Source of the DNA: an uncultured Eubacteriales bacterium
Lineage (GTDB): Bacteria > Bacillota > Clostridia > Oscillospirales > CAG-272
Assembly (NCBI GenBank): GCA_934378145.1
Contig: CAKXXW010000018.1
Coordinates: 1 to 33,763 of the forward strand
DNA: 33,763 bases
Direction of reading: 5' to 3'
This document shows positions 8,231 to 16,068 of the stretch, one piece after another. The position numbers were made by a program, and so were the translations under genes. Under the pieces are notes generated by a model. It was not told the origin of the DNA. It saw only the letters and a list, made by a program, of their open reading frames with translations, and did no database searches. Each line of letters opens with the position of its first letter. The first letter of the stretch is position 1.

Positions 8231-11200
8231 ATGAAGAAAATCATCTCATCGGTGCTTGCATTCGTGATGATCGCGGGACTATTCGCGCTCATACCGCTGC
8301 CGGCAGTGGCGGCTGACGCGACGCAAAGCACCACCGAGGTCGGCAAGGTCGAGGCGGGATATACACCCACCGGAACGGCTGTCACGACCGCGGCGGAATT
8401 CGCGGCGATGAAAGCGAACGGTAAATATTACCTCAACGCTGACATCACGATCGACGCGTCGTACGCGTCAACATTCACCGGAACCTTTGACGGTAACGGA
8501 CATACGGTAAATATCTCGGTACCGCTGTTCCTGTCGCTCGGCACCTGCACGATCAAAAACCTCACCATCAATGGAAGCGTCAACGAAGACGCCGAGGCTG
8601 CCTGCGCGGGCGCGATCGTGTCCACAGTCAAGTGCAATAAAAAGTATATCATTGTTGAAAATGTTGTCAACAATGCGGCTGTTACCGGCACTTCCTATGC
8701 GGGCGGATTTATCGGTCAGGTAATTACCGCCGACGACACCAAAAATGCCGAAAATACCGTTGTGTTCAGAAGATGCGTAAACAGCGGAGCTGTATCCGGC
8801 AAGGACTATGTCGGCGGACTGCTCGGTTATATGACATCTTTCAGCCTTGAAATATCGGACTGTGAAAATACTGCGGCGGTTACGGCGACTAAAGGAACGA
8901 CCGACGCCTATGCCGGCGGTATTGTCGGTTACTTTGGAGACGGAACAGCATATTCAGCTGATAAGAGTGTGAATATCATCAGATGCAAAAACAAGGGCAA
9001 GGTCACTTCGGTCCAGCGAGCCGGCGGTATTGTCGGATTTGTCGGCGGATTGCAGGCGTATGTACTTGAGTGCCTTAACGAAAGTGCGATATCCGGAAAA
9101 GAATATGTCGGCGGTATGGTAAGTGAAGCGGGAAAAAGTGGCTATCTTTGCAAGTTATCTATTGCATATTGCATCAATACCGGCGATGTAACGCTTACTA
9201 ACGGAAAAAGCGGTACTTGGAATGCCGGTGGAATGGCGGGATATGTCTTCGGAAGCGGCTCAAACGGAGTTGCTAAAATAGACAGATGCATAAACCTCGG
9301 AAAGATCACTTCTACATGGTTTGGATCCCAGTTCCTCGGATACACTAATAATGTAAATACTATTCTCAGTAATTCGATTGCCGCAGGATCTGTAGAAACA
9401 ACCGATGCAAAACACGCAGTTGTATTCGGCCTTGGCGGCGCAAATAATAGCTTGAAATATAATGTTTCGAATCTTCATTACCTTGAAAATGACGGAACCA
9501 AATATTATTCTTACAGCACTAAGACAACAAATCAAGTGACACTCGAGACTTATCTTAAAAACAATGCGGGTAAAATTACTACATTCACCGCAGATGATCT
9601 CGCCTCCGGCGAGATCGGTGCTATGTTTAACAAATTTGCCGGCAAAGATCTTCTGTATCAGAACGCAGACGAAAAGGTTCCCACGACAGACAGCACTCAC
9701 GGCAAATTGGTCGATACGACTCCCGCAAAGACTGCTGTGAAGATCAGCACAGCGGACGAATTTGCGGCAATGGAAGCCGACGGAAATTATGTCCTTGATG
9801 CGGATATAACCATTTCTAAGACATACGGGACATTTAACGGTACATTCGACGGCAACGGTCATACCATTAAGACAACAGTTCCGCTCTTCACCAAGCTCAG
9901 AGGAGCTACCGTGAAAAACCTTGTCATTGACGGAGAGATAAAGAGTACTGGACACGCCGGCGGTCTTTCAATAAACGGTAGCATGGTCAGGGTAGAGAAT
10001 GTAATCAACAAAGCAAACATCTCCTCTACTAAAGACAGTGCTTATGTAGGCGGTCTTATTGGGGCGGTCAACGAGGACAGCGGCTATGCCCTTATGCCCG
10101 AATATGACTATTTCACCGGATGCGTCAACTACGGAGACCTTGCCGTAAGTGTCGGCAAGCCTCGTGTCGGCGGTCTCGTCGGTAATGCAGCAAGATTCCA
10201 GTATTGCGTATATACCGATTGTGTGAACAACGGAAATATTACTGCCGAGGGAACCGGACTTGCGGGTGCCGCCTATGTGGCAGGCATTGCCGGAAGTTCA
10301 TTCGGCGGAGAATTTATCAACTGCGTCAATAATGGCAATCTTTCAAGCGACGCCCCCAATGCTTTTATGGGTGGTATCCTTGCCAAAGCGTCTCCTTCAT
10401 CACAGGGAACCGATCAGTCGTCGACTGCTGTCGGATGCGTAAACACCGGCAACCTTACGATTAAATCATCCTCTGAAAGCGGAACGCTCGGCGGTATATT
10501 CGGAACCTGTGGAGAAGAACCGAAGGGTACGATGACCCGTGCAATCTACACAACGGAAAAATGCGTGAACCTCGGAATCCTTACAAATAGCGGTTCGCAG
10601 ACAGGCGCTATGATCGGTTACATCTGGGGCAGCAACAATACGGTCAAATACAGCTACGGAGTTATCAGAAACTGCGTCAACTACGGTAAGCTCGTCGGAA
10701 CGAAGGACACTAAGGTGACCGATCTCTCGACCGCCCGTGCAACATTTGTCTCGCATTTCATCGGTTATGTCAATGCCAGCAATACCGTTATCGAGAATTC
10801 CTACGGTCTCGGCAAACTTGAAAACGCTGTTTCCGAGTACAATGTTGTTTTCGGACTTTCCGGTGATACAGCCACTGCCTATAAGGTGAAAAATGTATTC
10901 CTTGCTCCCAACGACGGAACAACAAATTATTCTTATGCATGGAATAAAGACGGCAATGATTTAAGCAGAAACCGTTTGGATCTGTCCTATGCAGAGGACG
11001 CAGGAAAAGTCACTGTTCTCACAACAGAAGACCTCGCCGGCGGCAAGGTCACATACACCTGCAACGAGCTTCTCGGCAAGAGATTCTTCTATCAGAACCT
11101 CGGAGTCGACGCGGCTCCCACGACTGACAAGACCCACGCACCCGTAAACCTCTACGGTGGCAAGTACTTCAACATCAACGAGGGCGGCGCTTCGGTCAGA

Positions 11201-11722
11201 GTCGTCGGCGACTCCGCGACCGTCGGCGTAAGATTCAGATCCCTCATCAAAAAGGACATCTTCGACGCCATGAAGGCTGATGTCGCCGAGATCGGCGTTA
11301 TCATCGCCCCGAAGGCGATCGCAGATGCGGCGGGCGAGATGACCTTTGAGGCTCTTGATGCCTACAAGGCAGCCTCGGGCAAGACGAATGTCTACCTCAC
11401 CCTCAAGAGATCCGGCGAGTACGCGACATCTTTCAGCGACGAAGAGCTTAGCGACGGCGCATATGCGATCAAAGGCTCGCTCGTCAATGTGAAGAACGCC
11501 TCGATGGAATTCACCGCGGTCGGCTATGTGAAGCTCGCCGACGGAACGGTCTTCTACGGCTCGACCGACACCAACAGCGCGAAGGCTGTCGCCACCGATG
11601 CTGTTGCCGACACGAAGAGCGCCGCCGAAGCCGAATACATGTACGAAGTCGCCGAAGGCGTCTTCAGCCCCTACACCAAAGAAGCATACGAGAACCTCAA
11701 GGCTCTTGCAAATGCGAAATAA
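8231..11722 (+). CDS. Large secreted GLUG-repeat surface protein with duplicated module
   Basis: This 1163-residue protein starts at the ATG that follows AAAGGAGG at 8218-8225; an in-frame upstream ATG at 8159 lacks a site. A signal peptide covers about 1-28 (MKKIISS... ending AVAA). Two long modules follow, about 51-500 and about 507-950. Each opens with an EFAAM-x-A-x-G-x-Y-x-L-x-ADITI segment and FTGTFDGNGHT or FNGTFDGNGHT, continues with many GG-hydrophobic-(I/V/L)-G turns typical of GLUG repeats (AGGFIG, VGGLLG, AGGIVG), and closes with a (Y)YQN...PTTD segment. The last ~190 residues form a separate domain beginning near GGASVRV and VGVRFRS, of a type I associate with clostridial surface proteins. 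No LPXTG, SLH or dockerin is seen. A beta-helical adhesin-like role is an inference. Third-position base use in the middle is visibly more A/T-rich than at the ends. Confidence 0.8.
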   Translation: MKKIISSVLAFVMIAGLFALIPLPAVAADATQSTTEVGKVEAGYTPTGTAVTTAAEFAAMKANGKYYLNADITIDASYASTFTGTFDGNGHTVNISVPLFLSLGTCTIKNLTINGSVNEDAEAACAGAIVSTVKCNKKYIIVENVVNNAAVTGTSYAGGFIGQVITADDTKNAENTVVFRRCVNSGAVSGKDYVGGLLGYMTSFSLEISDCENTAAVTATKGTTDAYAGGIVGYFGDGTAYSADKSVNIIRCKNKGKVTSVQRAGGIVGFVGGLQAYVLECLNESAISGKEYVGGMVSEAGKSGYLCKLSIAYCINTGDVTLTNGKSGTWNAGGMAGYVFGSGSNGVAKIDRCINLGKITSTWFGSQFLGYTNNVNTILSNSIAAGSVETTDAKHAVVFGLGGANNSLKYNVSNLHYLENDGTKYYSYSTKTTNQVTLETYLKNNAGKITTFTADDLASGEIGAMFNKFAGKDLLYQNADEKVPTTDSTHGKLVDTTPAKTAVKISTADEFAAMEADGNYVLDADITISKTYGTFNGTFDGNGHTIKTTVPLFTKLRGATVKNLVIDGEIKSTGHAGGLSINGSMVRVENVINKANISSTKDSAYVGGLIGAVNEDSGYALMPEYDYFTGCVNYGDLAVSVGKPRVGGLVGNAARFQYCVYTDCVNNGNITAEGTGLAGAAYVAGIAGSSFGGEFINCVNNGNLSSDAPNAFMGGILAKASPSSQGTDQSSTAVGCVNTGNLTIKSSSESGTLGGIFGTCGEEPKGTMTRAIYTTEKCVNLGILTNSGSQTGAMIGYIWGSNNTVKYSYGVIRNCVNYGKLVGTKDTKVTDLSTARATFVSHFIGYVNASNTVIENSYGLGKLENAVSEYNVVFGLSGDTATAYKVKNVFLAPNDGTTNYSYAWNKDGNDLSRNRLDLSYAEDAGKVTVLTTEDLAGGKVTYTCNELLGKRFFYQNLGVDAAPTTDKTHAPVNLYGGKYFNINEGGASVRVVGDSATVGVRFRSLIKKDIFDAMKADVAEIGVIIAPKAIADAAGEMTFEALDAYKAASGKTNVYLTLKRSGEYATSFSDEELSDGAYAIKGSLVNVKNASMEFTAVGYVKLADGTVFYGSTDTNSAKAVATDAVADTKSAAEAEYMYEVAEGVFSPYTKEAYENLKALANAK

Positions 11723-11737
11723 ACGGAGGTAAGCAAT

Positions 11738-11866
11738 ATGAAAAACACCTATGAGATCCCCGAAATCGAAATAATCTCCGTTAATACTTCCGATGTCATC
11801 ACAGTAAGCCTCGGTCAGGAGCGCGACCCCGTCGCCGACGACCTTGAGTGGGATATTCCCCTTTGA
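11738..11866 (+). CDS. Small acidic 42-residue protein downstream of surface protein
   Basis: This ORF starts 15 bp after the surface-protein stop, with ACGGAGG (11723-11729) 8 nt before its ATG, and is followed by a strong terminator. It was probably translated from the same transcript. The N-terminal half reads M-K-N-T-Y-E-I-P-E-I-E-I-I-S, then TSDVIT. The C-terminal half is acidic (ERDPVADDLEWD) and ends IPL. From memory, short proteins with a YExPExExI...DVIT pattern recur in gut Clostridia, without a known function. It has no signal peptide, Cys or transmembrane segment. There is no modification enzyme or transporter beside it, so a RiPP precursor is possible but unsupported. Confidence 0.65.
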   Translation: MKNTYEIPEIEIISVNTSDVITVSLGQERDPVADDLEWDIPL

Positions 11867-11890
11867 TCCGGATGTAAAAACAGACCGCGA

Positions 11891-11926
11891 GGCGCCCGGA
11901 AACGGGCGCCTTGCTTCTTTATTTTA
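11891..11926 (+). terminator. Intrinsic terminator after the surface-protein operon
   Basis: A perfect 8-bp GC stem (11891-11898 with 11903-11910) has a GAAA tetraloop, followed by a T-rich tail. Confidence 0.93.
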
Positions 11927-11975
11927 TATAAACACCGAATTTTGCCCGAATCCGCACAAAATTTTCCGATAACCC

Positions 11976-12005
11976 TTGACAAGTCGGGGCATATTCGGTT
12001 ATAAT
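11976..12005 (+). promoter_or_regulatory. Sigma-A promoter for the rpmH cluster
   Basis: TTGACA (11976-11981) and TATAAT (12000-12005) are separated by 18 bp, about 78 bp before the rpmH start. Confidence 0.88.
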
Positions 12006-12082
12006 ATAGGCTGTCATTGTGTAAAAGCGGAAATATTATCGGCTTCCGGCAATCAGAAACACCATTTGAGGGAGGTGCAGAC

Positions 12083-12217
12083 ATGCTCAGAACTTACCAG
12101 CCTAAGAAAAGACAGAGACAGAAAGAACACGGCTTCAGAAAAAGAATGGCTACCGCCGACGGCAGAAATGTTCTCAAGAGAAGACGCGCTAAAGGCAGAA
12201 AAAGACTTTCTTACTGA
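12083..12217 (+). CDS. rpmH: 50S ribosomal protein L34
   Basis: L34 is a small basic protein of the large ribosomal subunit. The 44-residue sequence carries the family core QPKKRQRQKEHGFRKRM and ends in an Arg/Lys-rich RRRAKGRKRLS tail. GGGAGGTG (12070-12077) lies 5 nt before the ATG. It heads the conserved cluster rpmH-rnpA-yidD-yidC-jag. The usual divergent dnaA upstream is absent here. Confidence 0.98.
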   Translation: MLRTYQPKKRQRQKEHGFRKRMATADGRNVLKRRRAKGRKRLSY

Positions 12218-12375
12218 TTTATAAGCGTCCGACGGCGAAGATCCGCCGCCCGCGAAGCTGAATTTGCCGACACCCTTGCGATCCAATGCGTCGGGGCGTC
12301 GGCTTTTTCGGCAAAATCCAAAGCACAGGCAAACAAAATTTTCAGAAATTTACTCGGAAGCTAACAGATACCGGA

Positions 12376-12768
12376 ATGAAGTACACGACAATTACCGAAA
12401 ATCACCTGTTCGGCAAGGCATTCTCGAAAGGGAAGCGCTACCGGGGGACCTATGTCGCCGTCTATGTTCTGCCCGATTATACGGCAAAACGCAGGATGCG
12501 CGCGAATCCCCGCAAGGAATTTATCAACCGGACGGGCATCTCGGTCTCGAAAAAGCTCGGCGGCGCCGTCACGCGCAGCCGCGTGAGAAGGATAATCAGG
12601 GAGGGCTACCGCGCTGCCTGCAGGACTTCTCCGATAAAGACCGGGAACCTCATCGTCTTCGGCGTAAGGAACGCGGCGGTCGGCGCGAAAAGCACCGATA
12701 TTGCCCGCGAGCTTTCGGTCGCCTTTTCGGCGCTCGGACTGACCCTTCCCGGGACGACGGGCAAGTGA
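12376..12768 (+). CDS. rnpA: Ribonuclease P protein component
   Basis: RnpA helps the RNase P RNA bind and cleave the 5' leader of precursor tRNAs. The 130-residue form starting MKYTTITENHLFGKAFSKG has the RNase P fold signature, including the basic motif TRSRVRRIIREGYR, and fits the family length of 110-130. An in-frame ATG 30 codons upstream adds an unrelated extension and is less likely. The ribosome site is weak (GGAAG 17-21 nt upstream), so the start is less certain than the identity. It ends 1 bp before yidD. Confidence 0.93.
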   Translation: MKYTTITENHLFGKAFSKGKRYRGTYVAVYVLPDYTAKRRMRANPRKEFINRTGISVSKKLGGAVTRSRVRRIIREGYRAACRTSPIKTGNLIVFGVRNAAVGAKSTDIARELSVAFSALGLTLPGTTGK

Positions 12769-12769
12769 T

Positions 12770-13075
12770 ATGAAACATCTCTGTATCTGGCTCATCCGCT
12801 TCTACCAACGCTGTATCTCACCATTAAAAGGAGGCCCGTGCTGTCGGTTCACCCCGACATGCTCGGCTTACGCCATAGAGGCGTTTTCGGAATGGGGCTT
12901 TTTCGCCGGTCTCGGACTCACGATATGGAGGATCCTTCGCTGCAATCCGTTCTGCCGCGGGGGCTACGATCCCGTACCGATAAACAAAAAGAAACGCGAC
13001 CGCGAAAACAAAACGGGCAGTGAGACACCGCGTCGGGAATTCTCTGACACGGACAATGACACGGACTCAAAATAA
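12770..13075 (+). CDS. yidD: Membrane protein insertion efficiency factor YidD
   Basis: YidD is a small membrane-associated protein that assists YidC-dependent insertion. The 101-residue protein has the typical core: an amphipathic start (LIRFYQRCISPLKG), the Cys-rich CRFTPTCSAYA, and RILRCNPFCRGGYDPVP. A hydrophilic tail of about 30 residues, rich in Lys, Asp and Thr, extends beyond the core. The start codon is separated by one base from the rnpA stop, so translation is probably coupled. Confidence 0.96.
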   Translation: MKHLCIWLIRFYQRCISPLKGGPCCRFTPTCSAYAIEAFSEWGFFAGLGLTIWRILRCNPFCRGGYDPVPINKKKRDRENKTGSETPRREFSDTDNDTDSK

Positions 13076-13111
13076 ATCGAGAGGATACCGCCGCAGGCGG
13101 TAACGGAAAAA

Positions 13112-14320
13112 ATGCTGAATCAGTTACTCAACCCCATCTACAAGGGAATAGGCTTCTTCCTTGCATGGATGGACAGCTGGGCGGGCAACTATCTGCTCGT
13201 TCTGCTCATTTTTGCGGTCCTTGTCGAGATCCTCATGCTGCCGCTCGGAATAAAGCAGCAGAAGAACTCGATAAAGCAGGCACGCCTTCGCCCGAAGGAA
13301 ATGGCTATCCGCAAAAAGTACGCCGGAAGGACCGACGCCGTCACGCAGCAGAAGATGCAGGCGGAGATACAGGAGCTTTACCGCAAGGAAAACTTCAATC
13401 AGTTTGCCGGCTGCCTTCCTATGCTCATCCAGCTCCCGATCATCCTGATCCTTTATCAGGTGGTCATTTACCCGCTTGAGTATGTCGTACAGCTCGCGCC
13501 CTCGACGATCGAGGGACTCAAAAACATCTTCGCTTCAAGCCTTTCGGGCGCGCAGACGGGGTCTATCAAGCTCGTCTCGCTCGTAACCGACGCTTACGGC
13601 AAGTTCGGTATCGACTACTTTGCACAGCGCGGACTCGGAGCCGCGGAGATGGCTGACCTTGAATCTCACATCACACACTTCCCCGACTTCAATGTTCTCG
13701 GGATAAACCTCGGCGAGACACCGGGTCTCCGTTGGGAGATCCTGTTGCTCGTTCCTATCCTTACGGGCGTAATTTCTTTCCTGTCAATGAGACTGACGAG
13801 AAAGTTCACCTACCAGCCCGCAGTCGCCGGAGACAAGCAGACCGGCTGCTCGAACTGGATGATGGATATCACGATGCCGCTCTTCTCGGCATGGATCGCT
13901 TTCAGGGTCCCCGCCGCGATAGGCATCTACTGGATGTTCAAGAGCATCATAAGCACCGTAAAGCAGTTCATCCTGCATAAGGCGATGCCGCTGCCCGTCG
14001 TGACCGACGAGGATATAAAGAAAGCCGAAAAGGAGCTTAAGGGCAAGGGCGGAACACCCGCTCCCGAGGAGCGCGACCTTGAGGCGAAGCCCGACGGATA
14101 CCGCCGGCATCACGAGGAAGACGATGACGACGCGCCTTACCCGACCTTCGTCGGAGCAAAGGGCGGAAGATACGACGACACACCCGGAGAGAGAGACGAC
14201 GACGAGCCGACCGACGCCGAGAAGGAGCAGAACCTGCTCAAGGACAGACTTGACAGCGCTCCGATAAAGGACGACGGAAAAGAAGAAGAAGAAGAAAAGA
14301 AAGACAAAAAGGACAACTGA
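13112..14320 (+). CDS. yidC: YidC/Oxa1 family membrane protein insertase
   Basis: YidC inserts and folds membrane proteins, alone or with SecYEG. The 402-residue protein has no periplasmic beta domain, as in Gram-positive members. TM1 is about 27-46 and ends LPLGIKQQKNS. The cytoplasmic helical hairpin and GCLPMLIQLPI (TM2) follow, then a ~60-residue extracytoplasmic loop and the C-terminal transmembrane segments. The last ~95 residues are highly charged and acidic, ending in Glu and Lys runs. At the position of the groove Arg found in many YidC proteins (xRxxxLPL) there is Glu39. No lipobox is seen at the start. A weak CGGAAAAA precedes the ATG. Confidence 0.96.
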   Translation: MLNQLLNPIYKGIGFFLAWMDSWAGNYLLVLLIFAVLVEILMLPLGIKQQKNSIKQARLRPKEMAIRKKYAGRTDAVTQQKMQAEIQELYRKENFNQFAGCLPMLIQLPIILILYQVVIYPLEYVVQLAPSTIEGLKNIFASSLSGAQTGSIKLVSLVTDAYGKFGIDYFAQRGLGAAEMADLESHITHFPDFNVLGINLGETPGLRWEILLLVPILTGVISFLSMRLTRKFTYQPAVAGDKQTGCSNWMMDITMPLFSAWIAFRVPAAIGIYWMFKSIISTVKQFILHKAMPLPVVTDEDIKKAEKELKGKGGTPAPEERDLEAKPDGYRRHHEEDDDDAPYPTFVGAKGGRYDDTPGERDDDEPTDAEKEQNLLKDRLDSAPIKDDGKEEEEEKKDKKDN

Positions 14321-14386
14321 AACACTTTTGCGCAGTGAACGGACAGCGCGAAAAATACTACTTGTTAGATTTTTGGAGATATAGCT

Positions 14387-15055
14387 GTGAAAAAGGAAAT
14401 TACCGTAACGGCAAAGACGGTCGCTGATGCGGTCGCCCGCGCGGTCGAGGAGCTTGGCGCTCCTTCTGCCGACGCGATAGAATATACGGTACTCGAGGAA
14501 CCGAAGAAGGGAATGATCTTCGGCATCGGTGCCGTCCCCGCAAAAGTCCTTGCGACCTACACTCTCGGCGGAGAGTACATCGCCCTTGAATTCGTGAAGA
14601 ACCTGCTCGCCGATATGAAGATAGAGGCGGAGGTCACGATGTCCGACGGGGACAACGACGACAAGCTCATCTCGGTCACCGGAGAAGGCGCGAGCGTCCT
14701 CATCGGTCATCACGGAGATACGCTCGACTCGCTCCAATACCTTGCGAACCTTGCGGCGAACAGGAAAGAAGAGGGGGAGAAACGCAAATTCGTCCGCGTC
14801 ACCCTTGATGTGGAGGGCTACCGCTCGAAGCGCGAGGAGGCACTCCGTGCGCTCGCGAGAAAGATGGCTGACAAGGTGCTTCGCTATAAGAAGAGCGTTA
14901 TGCTTGAGCCTATGACGCCCTACGAGCGCCGAATCATCCACTCGGAGGTCCAGAAGATCGACGGAGTTGCGACCAACTCGATAGGCAGCGACGGAAACCG
15001 CAAGGTCGTTATGTACCTCGACGACGGAAGCAAGAAGAAAAACAACGAAGACTGA
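14387..15055 (+). CDS. jag: Jag/KhpB RNA-binding protein
   Basis: Jag (KhpB/EloR) is a cytoplasmic RNA-binding protein linked to cell elongation and sRNA control in Gram-positives. The 222-residue protein shows three domains. A Jag_N domain lies at about 1-52. A KH-II domain contains the GxxG loop IGHHGDTLDSLQ. A C-terminal R3H domain (about 150-215) includes RALARKMADKV and MTPYERRIIHSEV. The start is GTG with TTGGAGA (14372-14378) 8 nt upstream. It lies 66 bp after yidC, its usual neighbour, and ends at a terminator. Confidence 0.96.
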   Translation: MKKEITVTAKTVADAVARAVEELGAPSADAIEYTVLEEPKKGMIFGIGAVPAKVLATYTLGGEYIALEFVKNLLADMKIEAEVTMSDGDNDDKLISVTGEGASVLIGHHGDTLDSLQYLANLAANRKEEGEKRKFVRVTLDVEGYRSKREEALRALARKMADKVLRYKKSVMLEPMTPYERRIIHSEVQKIDGVATNSIGSDGNRKVVMYLDDGSKKKNNED

Positions 15056-15060
15056 AAAAA

Positions 15061-15106
15061 ATAAAAGCCGGAGAGAACCCGTTATGAGGATCTCTCCGGT
15101 TTTTTC
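15061..15106. terminator. Bidirectional terminator between jag and EEP hydrolase
   Basis: A perfect 9-bp stem (15068-15076 with 15091-15099) is followed by TTTTTT. Upstream A-rich sequence serves the minus strand, so it can end both convergent genes. Confidence 0.92.
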
Positions 15107-15128
15107 ATTTGAGTTTTGTTGCGCCTTT

Positions 15129-15905
15129 TCAGAGCTTTATATATGCCACGACCGGATGATGGTCGGAGACATAGACCCCGTCGACGGGCGGCTCGATCAC
15201 GGCGTATGCCTCGTCGGGAAGCGGCTCCGCGTCGGTGAAGATGTAGTCTATCTTGCAGAAATGCTCGGTGTTCCCGAAGCAGTGGAAGGTCACGGGGACG
15301 GTCTCGGTCGCCTCTCTCACCTGCCTGCCGCAGTGGGTCAGCGCCTTGAGGTCGGAGATGACATTGCTCTCGGGGCGGGCATTGAAGTCACCCGTGAGGA
15401 TGAACCTGTCGCCGAATTTCGTTAGATACTGCATTATCGCGGCAATGCCGAGAAGCCTTGCCGTTTCACCCTTGTGGTCAAGGTGCGTGTTGCAGAAGCG
15501 CACATACTCGCCGCTGCCGAGCAGACGGAGGTAAACGCAGGTCGTCACGCGCGGACACTTGCTCTGATCCCCGCCGAAGGTCGAGCCGGGGACATCGGGG
15601 GTGAAGGAGAGCCAGAAATTATCGACAGAAACGACCGCGAACCTTCCTCTCCTTACCGCGACCGCCGTCGATTCGCCGGTGCAGTCGCTGTCCCTGCCGC
15701 AGCCGATGATCGTGTAATCGGCGGCAAGGTTGTCGGTGAGGAAATCGCGCATCATATCGTTGGCTTCCTGAAAGCCGATAAGGTCGGGCATCTCTCTCTT
15801 TATCACCTCAAGGATCCGTCCCTCGCGGTTGATGAACTGATTTATCCCGTCCTTCGGCGTGTTTATTCTGAGGTTAAAGGTACATACCTTGATCTTTTCG
15901 GACAT
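15129..15905 (-). CDS. Endonuclease/exonuclease/phosphatase (EEP) family hydrolase
   Basis: The 258-residue cytoplasmic protein has the EEP fold motifs in order: TFNLRI near the N-terminus, DLIGFQEA (metal-binding Glu), NTHLDH, LTGDFNA (catalytic Asp and Asn), KIDYIF and SDHHPV (catalytic His pair). It should cleave a phosphodiester or phosphoester bond with Mg2+. The substrate (DNA, a sugar-phosphate or a lipid head group) is not determined. The start MSEKIK at 15905 is chosen because AGGAGGC (15910-15916) sits 4 nt upstream; an in-frame ATG at 15965 falls within the -35 region. The promoter is at 15937-15965. Confidence 0.85.
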   Translation of the reverse strand: MSEKIKVCTFNLRINTPKDGINQFINREGRILEVIKREMPDLIGFQEANDMMRDFLTDNLAADYTIIGCGRDSDCTGESTAVAVRRGRFAVVSVDNFWLSFTPDVPGSTFGGDQSKCPRVTTCVYLRLLGSGEYVRFCNTHLDHKGETARLLGIAAIMQYLTKFGDRFILTGDFNARPESNVISDLKALTHCGRQVREATETVPVTFHCFGNTEHFCKIDYIFTDAEPLPDEAYAVIEPPVDGVYVSDHHPVVAYIKL

Positions 15906-15936
15906 AAAAGCCTCCTGATTTTTAGTTACTCTTGTT

Positions 15937-15965
15937 ATTATAGCGTAAAAGAGCCTTTTCTTCAA
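15937..15965 (-). promoter_or_regulatory. Sigma-A promoter for the EEP hydrolase gene
   Basis: On the minus strand TTGAAG (15960-15965) and TATAAT (15937-15942) are separated by 17 bp. Confidence 0.8.
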
Positions 15966-16003
15966 GTCATATGACGAAAAATTTTTAAGTGAGGCTCAAA
16001 CGC

Positions 16004-16032
16004 TTGACTTTTCGGGAAAAGGGTTATATAAT
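16004..16032 (+). promoter_or_regulatory. Sigma-A promoter for the ENPP-like operon
   Basis: TTGACT (16004-16009) and TATAAT (16027-16032) have a 17-bp spacer, divergent from the EEP promoter 38 bp away. Confidence 0.87.
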
Positions 16033-16068
16033 TTCTATGATTAATGAAATTTTGAAAGGAAGATAATT

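Noticed and set aside
11738..11866. RiPP/lantibiotic precursor
   Set aside because: No modification enzyme, protease or transporter nearby, no Cys and no clear leader/core boundary, so this is not claimed.
11926..12082. Possible oriC next to rpmH
   Set aside because: No cluster of DnaA boxes and no dnaA gene; the stretch holds an ordinary promoter.
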